64,000 nt of DNA from Porticoccus sp905181945 (GCF_047729555.1 NZ_CP159825.1:1178001-1242000), one strand, 5' to 3'. Shown: positions 19,028-27,640, counted from the first letter of the stretch. Translations and numbers: made by a program. The notes: generated from the letters alone by a model not told the origin.

Positions 19028-20284
19028 ATGGCACATTTCTATTACAATCATGGCGAAATGTTTGCTGAAAATGTAGCCTTGGAAACAATTGCTGAGAACT
19101 ACGGTACTCCAACCTACGTTTACAGTCGTTCGGCTTTAACAGAACATTTTTTAGCTTATCAAGTAGCTCTGGCTAACCGGTCCCATCTAATTTGCTATGC
19201 TGTAAAAGCCAACTCCAATATCGCAGTTCTTAACGTCCTGGCACAACTCGGAGCAGGCTTCGATATTGTCTCAGGGGGTGAGCTGGAACGTGTTATAGCT
19301 GCAGGCGGTGACCCCAAAAAAATAATTTTTTCTGGGGTTGGCAAGAAGCCTAGTGAAATGGAAAAGGCGCTAGCCATAGATATACATTGTTTTAATGTCG
19401 AATCTGAAGCTGAGCTCGATGTACTTAATGCTGTTGCAAGAGCATGCGGAAAAATAGCTCCGATTTCTTTGCGAGTAAATCCAGATGTGGATGCTAACAC
19501 TCATCCATATATTTCGACCGGGCTGCGTGAAAATAAATTTGGTATAGATATACATGAAGCATTAGAGGTCTATTTAAAAGCAGCACAAATGGAATCTCTG
19601 AACATTATTGGTGTGGACTGCCATATAGGCTCACAATTGACAGAAACAGAACCTTTCATAGATGCTCTAAGTCGAGTACTAACACTAGTAGACAGGCTGC
19701 AAGATCATGGGGTCAATCTAAAGCATTTAGACCTAGGAGGCGGACTTGGCGTTTGCTATAAAGATGAAATTCCCCCTCGCACTGATGATTATATCAAAGA
19801 AATACTCCTCCATTTGGATAAAAGAGACCTAACCCTAATATTAGAACCAGGTAGATCTATTACTGCAAATGCAGGCATACTACTAACTACTGTTGAATAC
19901 CTAAAGCCAGGGCAAGAAAAGAATTTCGCCATTGTTGATGCAGCAATGAACGATATGATTCGACCAGCCCTTTACCAAGCCTGGCTAGCCATTGATCCTG
20001 TAACCCCTAGAGTGGGGATTGCAAGAAAATGGGACGTCGTAGGTCCCATCTGCGAGACTGGTGATTTTATAGGCAAGGATAGAACACTGACAATAGCGCA
20101 AGGAGATTTACTCTGCATTAAATCTGCAGGAGCCTATGGCTTTTCTATGAGCTCAAATTACAATAGTAGAGGCAAGGCAGCAGAAATAATGGTCGATGGT
20201 GACAACATCCATGAAATTAGACAGAGAGAGAATTTTAAGGACCTAATGCGTGGGGAATCATTAATATCCGATCATAAAGAATAA
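19028..20284 (+). CDS. lysA: Diaminopimelate decarboxylase
   Basis: LysA decarboxylates meso-diaminopimelate to lysine using PLP. The PLP-binding Lys is in CYAVKANSN near residue 60. HIGSQ, LDLGGGLGVCY (near 235), the phosphate-binding EPGRS (near 277) and the catalytic Cys in GPICETGD (near 345) are intact. The 418-residue length is normal for the alanine-racemase-fold enzyme. It sits between lptM and dapF, so lysine and diaminopimelate supply are co-transcribed. Confidence 0.97.
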   Translation: MAHFYYNHGEMFAENVALETIAENYGTPTYVYSRSALTEHFLAYQVALANRSHLICYAVKANSNIAVLNVLAQLGAGFDIVSGGELERVIAAGGDPKKIIFSGVGKKPSEMEKALAIDIHCFNVESEAELDVLNAVARACGKIAPISLRVNPDVDANTHPYISTGLRENKFGIDIHEALEVYLKAAQMESLNIIGVDCHIGSQLTETEPFIDALSRVLTLVDRLQDHGVNLKHLDLGGGLGVCYKDEIPPRTDDYIKEILLHLDKRDLTLILEPGRSITANAGILLTTVEYLKPGQEKNFAIVDAAMNDMIRPALYQAWLAIDPVTPRVGIARKWDVVGPICETGDFIGKDRTLTIAQGDLLCIKSAGAYGFSMSSNYNSRGKAAEIMVDGDNIHEIRQRENFKDLMRGESLISDHKE

Positions 20285-20348
20285 GCCTGATGCAAACCGA
20301 TAAAAATGAAAAGATGTGAAGTGGAACAAACATAATGCCGGACTAAAT

Positions 20349-21179
20349 ATGTTGCTTAAATTTACAAAAATGCACGGCCTTGGTAATGATTTTGTGGTAA
20401 TTGATGCTATATCTCAACACATAACCATCACACCAGAAATAGCTAAAAAATTAGGTGACAGGCATTTTGGTGTAGGTTGTGACCAAATTCTGGTGGTAGA
20501 GCCTCCAAGCCAACCAAATATAGATTTTCGTTATCGCATCTTCAATAATGATGGCACAGAAGTAGGGCAGTGTGGTAATGGCGCACGCTGCTTTGCCAAA
20601 TTTGTTCACGGGCGAAAACTCACAGGGAAAAATAACATTCTGGTTGAAACCGCAAGTGGTGTCATCGAGCTAAAACTACAAAGCGACCAGACGGTAGAGG
20701 TGAACATGGGCTTACCTTTACTTGACCCCAAGGATATCCCTTTCATAGCTGAGCAGCACAAAATCCTTTATGAGATTTCTACTGAAAACTTAAAGTTATT
20801 AATCAGTGCTGTCTCCATAGGCAACCCCCATGCTGTGTTAAGGGTCGATGATGTCTGCTCGGCCTCAGTGCAATCCTTGGGTCATACTATTGGCAACCAT
20901 AGTCTATTCCCAAAGCAAGCGAATGTAGGATTCATGCAGGTAGTCAATTCTCATGAAATTAACTTGAGAGTTTATGAGCGAGGAGTGGGAGAAACTTTGG
21001 CTTGCGGGTCTGGAGCATGTGCAGCAGTTGTAGCAGGTCAGCTACAAGGCCTGTTGGAATCTCCTGTCACAGTAAACCTAACCGGTGGCAGCCTGACTAT
21101 TGAATGGCTGGGTGATGGCCATCCAGTCATTATGACTGGTCCAGCAAGCTCGGTGTACCAAGGGCAGATAAACGTATGA
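20349..21179 (+). CDS. dapF: Diaminopimelate epimerase
   Basis: DapF converts LL- to meso-diaminopimelate, the precursor of lysine and peptidoglycan. The two catalytic cysteines are visible in GQCGNGARC (near residue 74) and ACGSGACAA (near 218). The N-terminal MHGLGNDF signature fixes the start at ATG 20349. A GTG at 20316 would add 11 non-conserved residues. The stop overlaps the DUF484 start (ATGA), indicating coupling. Confidence 0.96.
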   Translation: MLLKFTKMHGLGNDFVVIDAISQHITITPEIAKKLGDRHFGVGCDQILVVEPPSQPNIDFRYRIFNNDGTEVGQCGNGARCFAKFVHGRKLTGKNNILVETASGVIELKLQSDQTVEVNMGLPLLDPKDIPFIAEQHKILYEISTENLKLLISAVSIGNPHAVLRVDDVCSASVQSLGHTIGNHSLFPKQANVGFMQVVNSHEINLRVYERGVGETLACGSGACAAVVAGQLQGLLESPVTVNLTGGSLTIEWLGDGHPVIMTGPASSVYQGQINV

Positions 21180-21877
21180 CCAAATCTTCCGATAAACCGA
21201 AAAATAATAGAATTCCAAGTCCTGCGATAATCAAAGATTATCTCCAAGCTAATCCAACTTTCTTTGATGATAACCCAGATATATTAGAGCTTATCTCTCT
21301 CCCACACAAAAATGGAGGAGCAATTTCACTCATTGAACGCCAGATTTCTCTATTAAGAAAGCGCGACCTTGAGCTATCAAACCATATTTCTGGTTTGTTG
21401 GGCAGAGCTCAAGATAATGAACAGTTATTTAAAAAAACCTCGCGATTAATAGTCTCACTTATTGTTGCTACTAACTTAACTGCGGTTATTGATGCTCTAT
21501 CTAAAAGTCTTAGCACTGATTTTCAAGTTGAATTTCATCAACTTGTCTTATTTGGCGAGTACAGCTTAACGCCAACCCCTCATGCAAGAATTATTGCCAT
21601 GAAAGCGGCAAAACTTCAGATAGGCTCTTTGATAGAGAGAAAAGCGCCTCTTTCTGGGATATTAACCAATAAGGAGCTTCATTTTATTTTTGAGGGCAGA
21701 AGCAAAGAAATACAATCTACAGCCACAGTAATCCTCTCCAATGGACCAGTGTTTGGAATCCTTGCGATCGGGAATTCTGACCCAAACTATTACAATAACG
21801 CTATAGATACCTTATTTTTTAGCCAAATAGCTGAAGTTCTGAGTCAGCTCATTCCTGTTATGTTAAACAAACCTTAG
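21176..21877 (+). CDS. DUF484 family GAF-like protein
   Basis: This DUF484 protein of 233 residues sits in its conserved position between dapF and xerC. A helical N-terminus includes the family hallmark IKDYLQANPTFFDDNPDIL. A coiled segment follows (ISLLRKRDLELSNHISGLL), then a GAF-like alpha/beta domain. No catalytic residues are recognisable and the function is unknown. Co-transcription with the recombinase gene xerC is conserved in relatives, but a functional link is unproven. Confidence 0.88.
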   Translation: MTKSSDKPKNNRIPSPAIIKDYLQANPTFFDDNPDILELISLPHKNGGAISLIERQISLLRKRDLELSNHISGLLGRAQDNEQLFKKTSRLIVSLIVATNLTAVIDALSKSLSTDFQVEFHQLVLFGEYSLTPTPHARIIAMKAAKLQIGSLIERKAPLSGILTNKELHFIFEGRSKEIQSTATVILSNGPVFGILAIGNSDPNYYNNAIDTLFFSQIAEVLSQLIPVMLNKP

Positions 21878-21889
21878 TCATCCTAAACA

Positions 21890-22798
21890 ATGAATCTCTC
21901 TCTGAACCAGCGGATCAAAGAATTCGAACAACATCTCCGAACAGAGCGCCGCTTATCGCCTCATACTACCAGTAATTACTCACGCGACCTCAAAAAACTT
22001 ACCTTTTGGTGCTCCAAGAAATCTCTGATAGAGCCCGAACAGCTAGATAGCCAAAATATAAGAGAATGCCTAATGACTTTACACAGAGAGGGTCTGGGTG
22101 GTCGAAGCATTCAAAGATGGTTATCCTCACTTCGTACGTTTTTTAACTATGGGCTAAAAAATCAATGGATTTCATTTAATCCTGCAGATGGGATTGTTGC
22201 GCCGAAGTCGCCAAAAAAATTACCAAAAACTTTAGATGTAGACCAGGTAAATCAATTTTTATCGCTTAGTGCGACCAGCTGGATCGACTATAGAGATCAC
22301 GCCATAATTGAATTGCTATACTCTTCAGGATTAAGGCTCGCCGAGCTGGCGGACCTGAACCTCACAGATATCGACTTAAAGGAAGCAACTATTACCGTAA
22401 CCGGCAAAGGAAGAAAAACTCGGCAACTACCTGTTGGCAGTCAAGCCTTGAAAGCAGTAAAATACTGGCTAAAACACCGTCAAGAGTTAAAATCAACCGG
22501 CCTGCAGGCGATGTTTCTCAGCTTACAGGGGAGACGTCTTTCCCCAAGAAGCATTCAAGATAGGCTGAAAAAAATTAGTGTGCGGCAAGGAATGCAAGGA
22601 AAAGTTCATCCGCATATGCTGCGTCACTCGTTTGCCAGTCACTTGCTTGAGTCAAGTGGTGACTTGCGCGCAGTGCAAGAACTATTGGGCCACCAAAATA
22701 TATCGACAACTCAGGTCTATACTCATCTAGACTTCCAGCATCTTGCAAAGGTCTATGATAAAGCCCATCCGAGGGCTGGAAGAAAGAAGAGTAGCTAA
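21890..22798 (+). CDS. xerC: Site-specific tyrosine recombinase XerC
   Basis: XerC acts with XerD at dif to resolve chromosome dimers at division. The N-terminal SAM-like core-binding domain spans about residues 1-90. The catalytic domain has Arg in YSSGLRLAELADL (about 148), the Lys in VTGKGRKTRQLP, HMLRHSFASH (about 242-251), LGHQNISTTQVYTHL with the second His and the Tyr nucleophile near 276. At 302 residues and in the dapF-DUF484-xerC context it is chromosomal XerC and not a phage integrase. Confidence 0.94.
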   Translation: MNLSLNQRIKEFEQHLRTERRLSPHTTSNYSRDLKKLTFWCSKKSLIEPEQLDSQNIRECLMTLHREGLGGRSIQRWLSSLRTFFNYGLKNQWISFNPADGIVAPKSPKKLPKTLDVDQVNQFLSLSATSWIDYRDHAIIELLYSSGLRLAELADLNLTDIDLKEATITVTGKGRKTRQLPVGSQALKAVKYWLKHRQELKSTGLQAMFLSLQGRRLSPRSIQDRLKKISVRQGMQGKVHPHMLRHSFASHLLESSGDLRAVQELLGHQNISTTQVYTHLDFQHLAKVYDKAHPRAGRKKSS

Positions 22799-22823
22799 AT
22801 CTTTAAAAATAAAACTCTTCTTT
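22783..22823. terminator. Bidirectional terminator between xerC and the second PII gene
   Basis: A 10-bp stem AAAGAAGAGT (22783-22792) / ACTCTTCTTT (22814-22823) has a 21-nt AT-rich loop and is followed by TATAT on the plus side. It spans the convergent 3' ends of xerC and the PII gene. The long loop makes it a moderate prediction. Confidence 0.5.
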
Positions 22824-23161
22824 TATATCGCCTCGCTACCAGTTTCACCTGTCCGAATACGGATCACCTGCTCAAGCGAAGTAACAAATATTTTCCCATC
22901 ACCTATTTTTCCTGTATGAGCTGACTTAGAAATAGATTCGATGACAGAGTCTACTTGATCATCATCTACGGCAATTTCTAGTTTCATCTTGGGCAAGAAA
23001 TCAACTATATACTCTGCGCCTCGATAAAGTTCTGTATGGCCCTTCTGGCGACCGAATCCCTTAACTTCAGAGACCGTTATACCCTGTACCCCAAGATCAG
23101 CAAGCGCTTGACGCACATCATCTAATTTAAAAGGTTTAACAACTGCGGTAATAAGCTTCAT
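22823..23161 (-). CDS. glnK: Nitrogen regulatory protein PII (second copy, downstream of amtB)
   Basis: This 112-residue PII signal protein senses ATP/ADP and 2-oxoglutarate and controls AmtB, nitrogen regulators and glutamine synthetase modification. The T-loop GFGRQKGHTELYRGAEYIVDF contains Tyr51, the uridylylation site. The B-loop THTGKIGDGKIF-type region and the C-terminal IRTGETGSEAI are intact. It closely resembles the PII encoded on the other side of amtB. A terminator and about 217 bp separate it from amtB, so it may have its own promoter. GlnB versus GlnK identity is uncertain. Confidence 0.93.
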   Translation of the reverse strand: MKLITAVVKPFKLDDVRQALADLGVQGITVSEVKGFGRQKGHTELYRGAEYIVDFLPKMKLEIAVDDDQVDSVIESISKSAHTGKIGDGKIFVTSLEQVIRIRTGETGSEAI

Positions 23162-23309
23162 ATGGCCATCCTAGTAATCTTGGTGTGGTTTTTACGTACA
23201 TAATAAAAAGATACTTTTTTCATTAAAACGTTGCACTCTCGATTCACGTAATTTTTTAAACGATCTAAACTAACTAAATACTGTCATATAACCCTAGTTT
23301 ATTGCAAAT

Positions 23310-23339
23310 AAAAAAAGAGAAGATGCATAACATCTCCCC
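23310..23339 (-). terminator. Rho-independent terminator after amtB
   Basis: Read on the minus strand, GGGGAGATG pairs with CATCTTCTC (two G-U pairs) around a 5-nt loop, followed by seven T residues (23316-23310). It lies about 40 bp beyond the amtB stop codon and separates amtB from the downstream PII gene. Confidence 0.7.
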
Positions 23340-23378
23340 CTTTCTGTTTTTAACTACTTAAAGTGCGTAGCTAAAAAT

Positions 23379-24626
23379 TTACTTCACAAATTCTGGATAA
23401 GCTGCTAAGCCACACTCACTTGCATCTATACCATCAACTTCTTCCTGTTCAGTTACACGTATACCGATTACTGCCTTGATAATGACCCAAACGATAAGGC
23501 TTGTAACAAAAGTCCAAGCAAAAATGACAACTATGCCGGTCAACTGACCCATTAGCGTAGCGCTATCATTGGCGGACAAACAGACTGCTAAAAGACCCCA
23601 GATACCCACCACACCATGGACAGAGATGGCTCCGACAGGATCGTCAATTTTGATTTTATCCATGAATAGCACTGAGAACACAACGATGATTCCACCGATA
23701 GCACCAATAAGTGTTGCATAACCAGCAGTCCAAGCGAGTGGTTCTGCTGTGATCGAAACCAGACCAGCTAAAGCACCGTTAATAGCCATCGTTAGATCTG
23801 CCTTACCAAACAATAATTGGGAGGCAATCAGAGCAGCTATTAATCCACCAGCAGCAGCAGCATTAGTGTTTACAAAGATATCAGCTACAGCATTAGCTTC
23901 ACCGATATCAGAAACTTTTAGCTCCGATCCACCGTTGAAACCAAACCAGCCCATCCATAAGATAAACATACCAATAGCAGCTAAGGGTAAATTAGATCCG
24001 GGGATAGCGTTTACTTTACCATCTGACGTGTATTTTCCTTTACGTGCCCCAAGCAGCATGACGCCAGCAATAGCAGCTGTTGCGCCACAAAGATGCACTA
24101 CTCCGGAACCTGCAAAATCTTGAAAACCGGCTGCATCAAGAAATCCGCCACCCCATTTCCACATACCTTGCATTGGATAAATAAACCCAGTCAACACTAC
24201 AGCGAACAACAAAAATGACCAAAGCTTCATGCGCTCAGCAACAGCACCCGAGACGATCGACATTGCAGTTGCAACAAAAACCACCTGGAAGAAGAAGTCT
24301 GACGCACCAGAATAGTAAATGTCACCATTGCTAGCTAATACTTCTTCAGCTGTAGAGTTTGAAATGATATTTCCAAACCAGACATCCGGAAGATATCCGC
24401 CTGCACTTCCGCCATACATGATTGCATAGCCCATCACTAAATACATAACACATGAAATAGAATACAGCGCTATGTTTTTGGTTAAGATTTCAGTAGTGCT
24501 TTTAGCACGAACCAAACCAGCTTCTAGCATAGTAAAGCCCGCAGCCATCCACATAACTAACGCACCGCATATTAGGAAGTAGAATGTATCCAGCGCATAT
24601 TTTACTTCAATTAATTCAGGACTCAT
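23379..24626 (-). CDS. amtB: Ammonium transporter AmtB
   Basis: This is an Amt/MEP/Rh family channel of 415 residues with about 11 membrane segments. The twin-His pore residues are represented in FAGSGVVHLCGA and ISVHGVVGIWG. The N-terminal FTMLEAGLVRAKST matches the Amt signature. No long N-terminal signal is seen. A strong ribosome binding site (AGGAGAG) precedes the ATG. It lies 17 bp downstream of a PII gene whose product is expected to plug the channel when ammonium is plentiful. It is the third gene of the sigma-54-headed cluster. Confidence 0.95.
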   Translation of the reverse strand: MSPELIEVKYALDTFYFLICGALVMWMAAGFTMLEAGLVRAKSTTEILTKNIALYSISCVMYLVMGYAIMYGGSAGGYLPDVWFGNIISNSTAEEVLASNGDIYYSGASDFFFQVVFVATAMSIVSGAVAERMKLWSFLLFAVVLTGFIYPMQGMWKWGGGFLDAAGFQDFAGSGVVHLCGATAAIAGVMLLGARKGKYTSDGKVNAIPGSNLPLAAIGMFILWMGWFGFNGGSELKVSDIGEANAVADIFVNTNAAAAGGLIAALIASQLLFGKADLTMAINGALAGLVSITAEPLAWTAGYATLIGAIGGIIVVFSVLFMDKIKIDDPVGAISVHGVVGIWGLLAVCLSANDSATLMGQLTGIVVIFAWTFVTSLIVWVIIKAVIGIRVTEQEEVDGIDASECGLAAYPEFVK

Positions 24627-24643
24627 TTTATCTCTCCTGTTAG

Positions 24644-24985
24644 TTAAAGTGCTTCCGCACCAGTTTCACCAGTACGGATACGTATTGCCTGTTCTATACT
24701 GGTAATAAATATTTTTCCATCGCCAATTTTTCCGGTATGAGATGCAGTAGTAATAGCTTCCACTGCCCCATCCACCATCTCATCAGAAACAGCCACTTCG
24801 ATTTTCACCTTCGGCAAAAAATCAACAACATATTCAGCACCGCGATAAAGCTCTGTATGGCCTTTTTGACGACCAAAGCCCTTCACTTCAGATACTGTAA
24901 CCCCTTGTGCGCCTAGGGCAGACAGCGCCTCTCGCACATCGTCTAGCTTGAAGGGTTTAACAATTGCTGTAATCATCTTCATCAT
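24644..24985 (-). CDS. glnK: Nitrogen regulatory protein PII (GlnK), upstream of amtB
   Basis: This is a PII signal protein of 113 residues with the uridylylatable T-loop Tyr in GHTELYRGAEYVVDF, the ATP-binding GKIGDGKIFI and the C-terminal IRTGETGAEAL. A very strong ribosome binding site (GAAGGAGA) lies before ATGATG. It is directly upstream of amtB with a 17-bp gap, the classic glnK-amtB pairing. A long perfect hairpin separates it from the upstream porin gene, which may tune relative expression. Confidence 0.95.
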   Translation of the reverse strand: MMKMITAIVKPFKLDDVREALSALGAQGVTVSEVKGFGRQKGHTELYRGAEYVVDFLPKVKIEVAVSDEMVDGAVEAITTASHTGKIGDGKIFITSIEQAIRIRTGETGAEAL

Positions 24986-25006
24986 ATTTCTCCTTCATTA
25001 AGAAAG

Positions 25007-25038
25007 ATGGCGTTTTCTGTAACCACAGAAAACGCCAT
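25007..25038 (-). terminator. Perfect 14-bp hairpin between porin and glnK
   Basis: ATGGCGTTTTCTGT (25007-25020) and ACAGAAAACGCCAT (25025-25038) form a perfect inverted repeat with a 4-nt loop. On the minus strand it is followed by CTTTCTTAATG and not by a clean T-run. It may be a partial terminator or an mRNA-stabilising stem at the 3' end of the porin transcript, letting some RNA polymerase continue into glnK-amtB. Confidence 0.65.
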
Positions 25039-25046
25039 TCGTTTAA

Positions 25047-25823
25047 TTACATGCTTTTGCTCACTGAAAAGATTGCTGAGCTATCACACCAATCACTACC
25101 CCAACATTCCTTGGAGCCAATATCTGTATCAACGAAGCTAAGCGCGAAGTCTAGACCAAACATAGATTTACCGATTGTGACAGAAAAGTCTGTATAGCTA
25201 TCTTCCCCGTCACCCAAAAATGCTTCCATTGAATCAGAAAGGTCAGAGTCATCACTAGCAGTTTCGAAGTCATTGAATCCCACGTGAAGATCTAAGCTGA
25301 AATCTGACGGAAGGCTATAGCTATAATCAACATAGACATAATTAAACTCACCTGTTTCTTGCCAGTAGTCGTCAGAGTAAGCGTAGCCTAAGGTAAAATC
25401 TTTATATCCAAGACTTCCGTATATTTCTACATAATCAAGGTCACGATCTTTGTTATAGGTGCCAGAAGAAAAATTTGTAGGACTAGAGCCTGGATAATCA
25501 TAGTAGATGACACCCACGTCATAAGAAATTTCTTCTGTGAGATTGCCGCCATAACCACCGTAGTAGTCTAGTTCCATCTCAGGATCTGCATTTCCAGCTA
25601 GCTCAAAATTAACTGTTGAAGCCCAGGTACCTAAATAAAGGCCATTATCAAAAGCAAGGTCAAATCCGCCCTGTAATGCTGGTCCTGTATCATTTTGCGA
25701 AATGCCGCGAAATTTATAGTCAGTAGCTAGTGTGACATTTGCCGATGTCTCATAAGCTTGTGCTGCCATTGGCACAGCTAACGCTAACGCGGTTAAAGTA
25801 AGTGTTTTTTTGAATAGTTTCAT
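25047..25823 (-). CDS. TorF-family putative outer-membrane porin
   Basis: A 258-residue secreted beta-barrel protein. A Sec signal peptide is evident (residues 1-23, ending AAQA before YETSANV). The mature part has alternating aromatic/polar strands (for example LDYYGGYGGNLTEEISYDVGVIYYDY and YAYSDDYWQETGEFNYVYVDYSY) and an acidic character. The start TLATDYKFRGISQNDTGPALQGGFDLAF is typical of the TorF (TIGR02001) family. Family members are often linked to amt genes, but substrate transport is unproven. It is the first gene after the sigma-54 promoter, so induction under nitrogen limitation is expected. Confidence 0.85.
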   Translation of the reverse strand: MKLFKKTLTLTALALAVPMAAQAYETSANVTLATDYKFRGISQNDTGPALQGGFDLAFDNGLYLGTWASTVNFELAGNADPEMELDYYGGYGGNLTEEISYDVGVIYYDYPGSSPTNFSSGTYNKDRDLDYVEIYGSLGYKDFTLGYAYSDDYWQETGEFNYVYVDYSYSLPSDFSLDLHVGFNDFETASDDSDLSDSMEAFLGDGEDSYTDFSVTIGKSMFGLDFALSFVDTDIGSKECWGSDWCDSSAIFSVSKSM

Positions 25824-25883
25824 GCTTTATTTCCCCAATTAAAGTTTTTGTTAGTAATTTACTGAATGGTACATAATGAATAA

Positions 25884-25900
25884 TGCATATAACGTGCCAA
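25884..25900 (-). promoter_or_regulatory. Predicted sigma-54 (RpoN) promoter of the porin-glnK-amtB cluster
   Basis: On the minus strand the sequence TTGGCACGTTATATGCA matches the RpoN consensus YTGGCACG-N4-TTGC. The invariant -24 GG (25898-25897) and -12 GC (25886-25885) are separated by exactly 10 bases. Transcription would start near 25873, about 50 bp before the porin ATG. Nitrogen-regulated genes are classic RpoN/NtrC targets, so the context supports it. Confidence 0.85.
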
Positions 25901-25952
25901 CTTTTTAAAACATAGGAAAAATAAGTAAAAATCAAGGAGCTCGCCAGTCAAT

Positions 25953-26011
25953 TGCACTAAATTAGGGCGCTATTAGGTAGCCTAATAAGAAAATTGCACC
26001 GAAACACAGAT
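25953..26011. promoter_or_regulatory. Possible NtrC-binding half-sites upstream of the sigma-54 promoter
   Basis: TGCACTAAATTAGGGCG (25953-25969) matches the classic NtrC box TGCACTATTTTGGTGCA at 12 of 17 positions. A second left half-site TGCACC begins at 25995, with a poor right half. Their centres would be about 88 and 130 bp upstream of the predicted start, within the usual enhancer range. The matches are imperfect. Confidence 0.4.
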
Positions 26012-26104
26012 TTTCCTATACGGCACCTCATCAGCATAGTTTTTGCACATAAAGTAAATTTAAGATTAAACTAGTGCAACGCATTACCATCTAGGGGAAT
26101 AGAT

Positions 26105-26362
26105 ATGAAGCCAAATGAATTGCTCGATCAGTTTTTACATCAATTTAATAATGTTTTAGCGCCAGGTGCTGAAACATTAAGCAAAGAAGTCCAACAAAAA
26201 ATGCGCGCAGCTGCGCAAGCCACTTTTGATAAACTGGATCTAGTGACGCGAGATGAATTTGATGCGCAAAGAGCGGTACTGCATCGCACTCGGGAGCAGC
26301 TCGAAAACATAGAAGTGCAGCTCGCAGAAATAGAATCACGCCTAGACATCAAGTATAAATAG
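26105..26362 (+). CDS. ubiK: Accessory factor UbiK family protein (BMFP/YqiC)
   Basis: This is an 85-residue coiled-coil protein of the UbiK/YqiC family, which helps aerobic ubiquinone biosynthesis through the UbiJ-UbiK complex in E. coli. The N-terminal amphipathic region (LLDQFLHQFNNV) and the C-terminal coiled coil (REQLENIEVQLAEIESRLD) with FDAQRAVLHRTREQL match the family. A good ribosome binding site (AGGGGAATAG) precedes the ATG. Its position beside glnK-amtB is conserved in pseudomonads. Confidence 0.88.
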   Translation: MKPNELLDQFLHQFNNVLAPGAETLSKEVQQKMRAAAQATFDKLDLVTRDEFDAQRAVLHRTREQLENIEVQLAEIESRLDIKYK

Positions 26363-26379
26363 AATTTATTAAGACTGAG

Positions 26380-27084
26380 CTACAGTATAAAAGGTAAGCG
26401 TTTTTCTACTGCAATTTCCTCTGGCGACAGCCTGCAACTATAAGCAATCACCTCGACACCTGCAGAAAGAGCCTGTTGCATTACCTGAGCGTAATAAGGA
26501 TCTATCTCATCAGCTAACCCTACGGTTTTGGCGCCAGTATGCTGAACACAAAACACCAGTATCGAGCGATGACCTTGATCTACCATCTTGATTAACTCTC
26601 GCAGATGCTTGACGCCTCTTTCAGTGACAGCATCAGGAAATAGGATGCGTCCGCCCCCAATACCAAACGTCACATTTTTGACCTCCACATAGCAATCTTG
26701 GCCCGCTTTACTGAGAAGAAAATCAATACGACTTTTTTCACTTCCGTACTTTACTTCCGCACAAATGTCTTTATAGCCCTGCAGTTCCTTAATTATTCCG
26801 CATTCGATGCCTTCTCTTACTAAATAATTAGAGCGCTGCGTGTTAACTCCGCACAAAAACCCCTCTGGAGTAACTGTTAGCTCCAAAGTACCGAGCAGCT
26901 TTCGATGCGGTTTATCGGTTCGAGAAAACCAACATAGCCCACCCTCAGCCCAGCAATTCCTCATGGATCCAGTATTAGGGCAATGAACTGTCATCTCTTC
27001 TCCATTAGCCAGCCTTATATCAACCATAAATCTCTTATAGCGCTTTAATATAAAAGCCTGCTCGAAATAAGGATAAATTTTCAC
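26380..27084 (-). CDS. sfsA: SfsA family DNA/RNA nuclease
   Basis: SfsA, named for sugar fermentation stimulation, belongs to a nuclease-fold family. The 234-residue protein has an N-terminal OB-like domain (RLANGEEMTVHCPNTGSM) and a C-terminal PD-(D/E)XK-like domain. In that domain SRIDFLL and CYVEVKNVTF supply the Asp and E-x-K residues, and FPDAVTERGVKHLREL follows. The start is GTG 27084. In relatives sfsA lies beside dksA in the same direction. Here it points away, and a decayed gene lies in between. Confidence 0.92.
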   Translation of the reverse strand: MKIYPYFEQAFILKRYKRFMVDIRLANGEEMTVHCPNTGSMRNCWAEGGLCWFSRTDKPHRKLLGTLELTVTPEGFLCGVNTQRSNYLVREGIECGIIKELQGYKDICAEVKYGSEKSRIDFLLSKAGQDCYVEVKNVTFGIGGGRILFPDAVTERGVKHLRELIKMVDQGHRSILVFCVQHTGAKTVGLADEIDPYYAQVMQQALSAGVEVIAYSCRLSPEEIAVEKRLPFIL

Positions 27085-27223
27085 CTACAGAGCCTTTTTT
27101 CTATTAAATGTTTCATAAGCATCTTTTTTTTAATAAAAGTTAGCATTTTTATGCGCCAAATATCTTTTAACTAAATTCCAAATACTCCTTCATCGTAATG
27201 AAAATATAAAGTGGGGGAAAGGG

Positions 27224-27640
27224 ATGCTCAATGCAACTAGCAGCTCTATTTCTCGAAATAAATACCGCTCCATTTTAATTTCTAATACTCAACTAGGCAT
27301 ACGTAGATGCAAAGCATCCTCCCCTCTCCTAGAGTTTCTCATAGAGAGCACACGTGATCACCTATATTTGGCTAGCGATATTATTGATGGACGACAGATA
27401 GCAAACAGGACTTATTAGTCTGATACCCAGTAATGGTGAATTTGAAATATTTGATTATTTCAATGAAAAAGCTGACCAAGCCAGCTCAAAAAATGGCCGA
27501 GATCACAGAGAAGTTTTTTTTCGGAAGACCGCAGCTTGGTGCGAAAATTACGATGACGTATTTAAAAAGATAACTGACCTGTCAAAAATTTTATATTTTT
27601 ATAATACTTACCAGAACTCCCATTCATCAGATTATTACCT
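27224..27640 (+). pseudogene. Decayed metallophosphoesterase (LpxH-like UDP-diacylglucosamine hydrolase family) remnant
   Basis: The 64-codon frame at 27224-27418 contains YRSILISNTQLGIRRCKA, then LLEFL and LYLASDIIDG. This follows the start of the COG2908 metallophosphoesterase family found in pseudomonads, where the pattern is ISDVHLGTR.C.A..L..FL...YLVGDIIDG. The metal ligands are lost: SDxHLG has become SNTQLG and GDIIDG has become SDIIDG. A second frame, open from 27402 to 27714 without an early start codon, has W..N.DDVFKKI and SKILYFYNTYQN, faintly like the family's HNDVVQKLL and VIYIPGNHDE. A frame change between the two parts fits a pseudogene. The first part is convincing and the second only suggestive. 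A repurposed small protein cannot be excluded. Confidence 0.55.
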
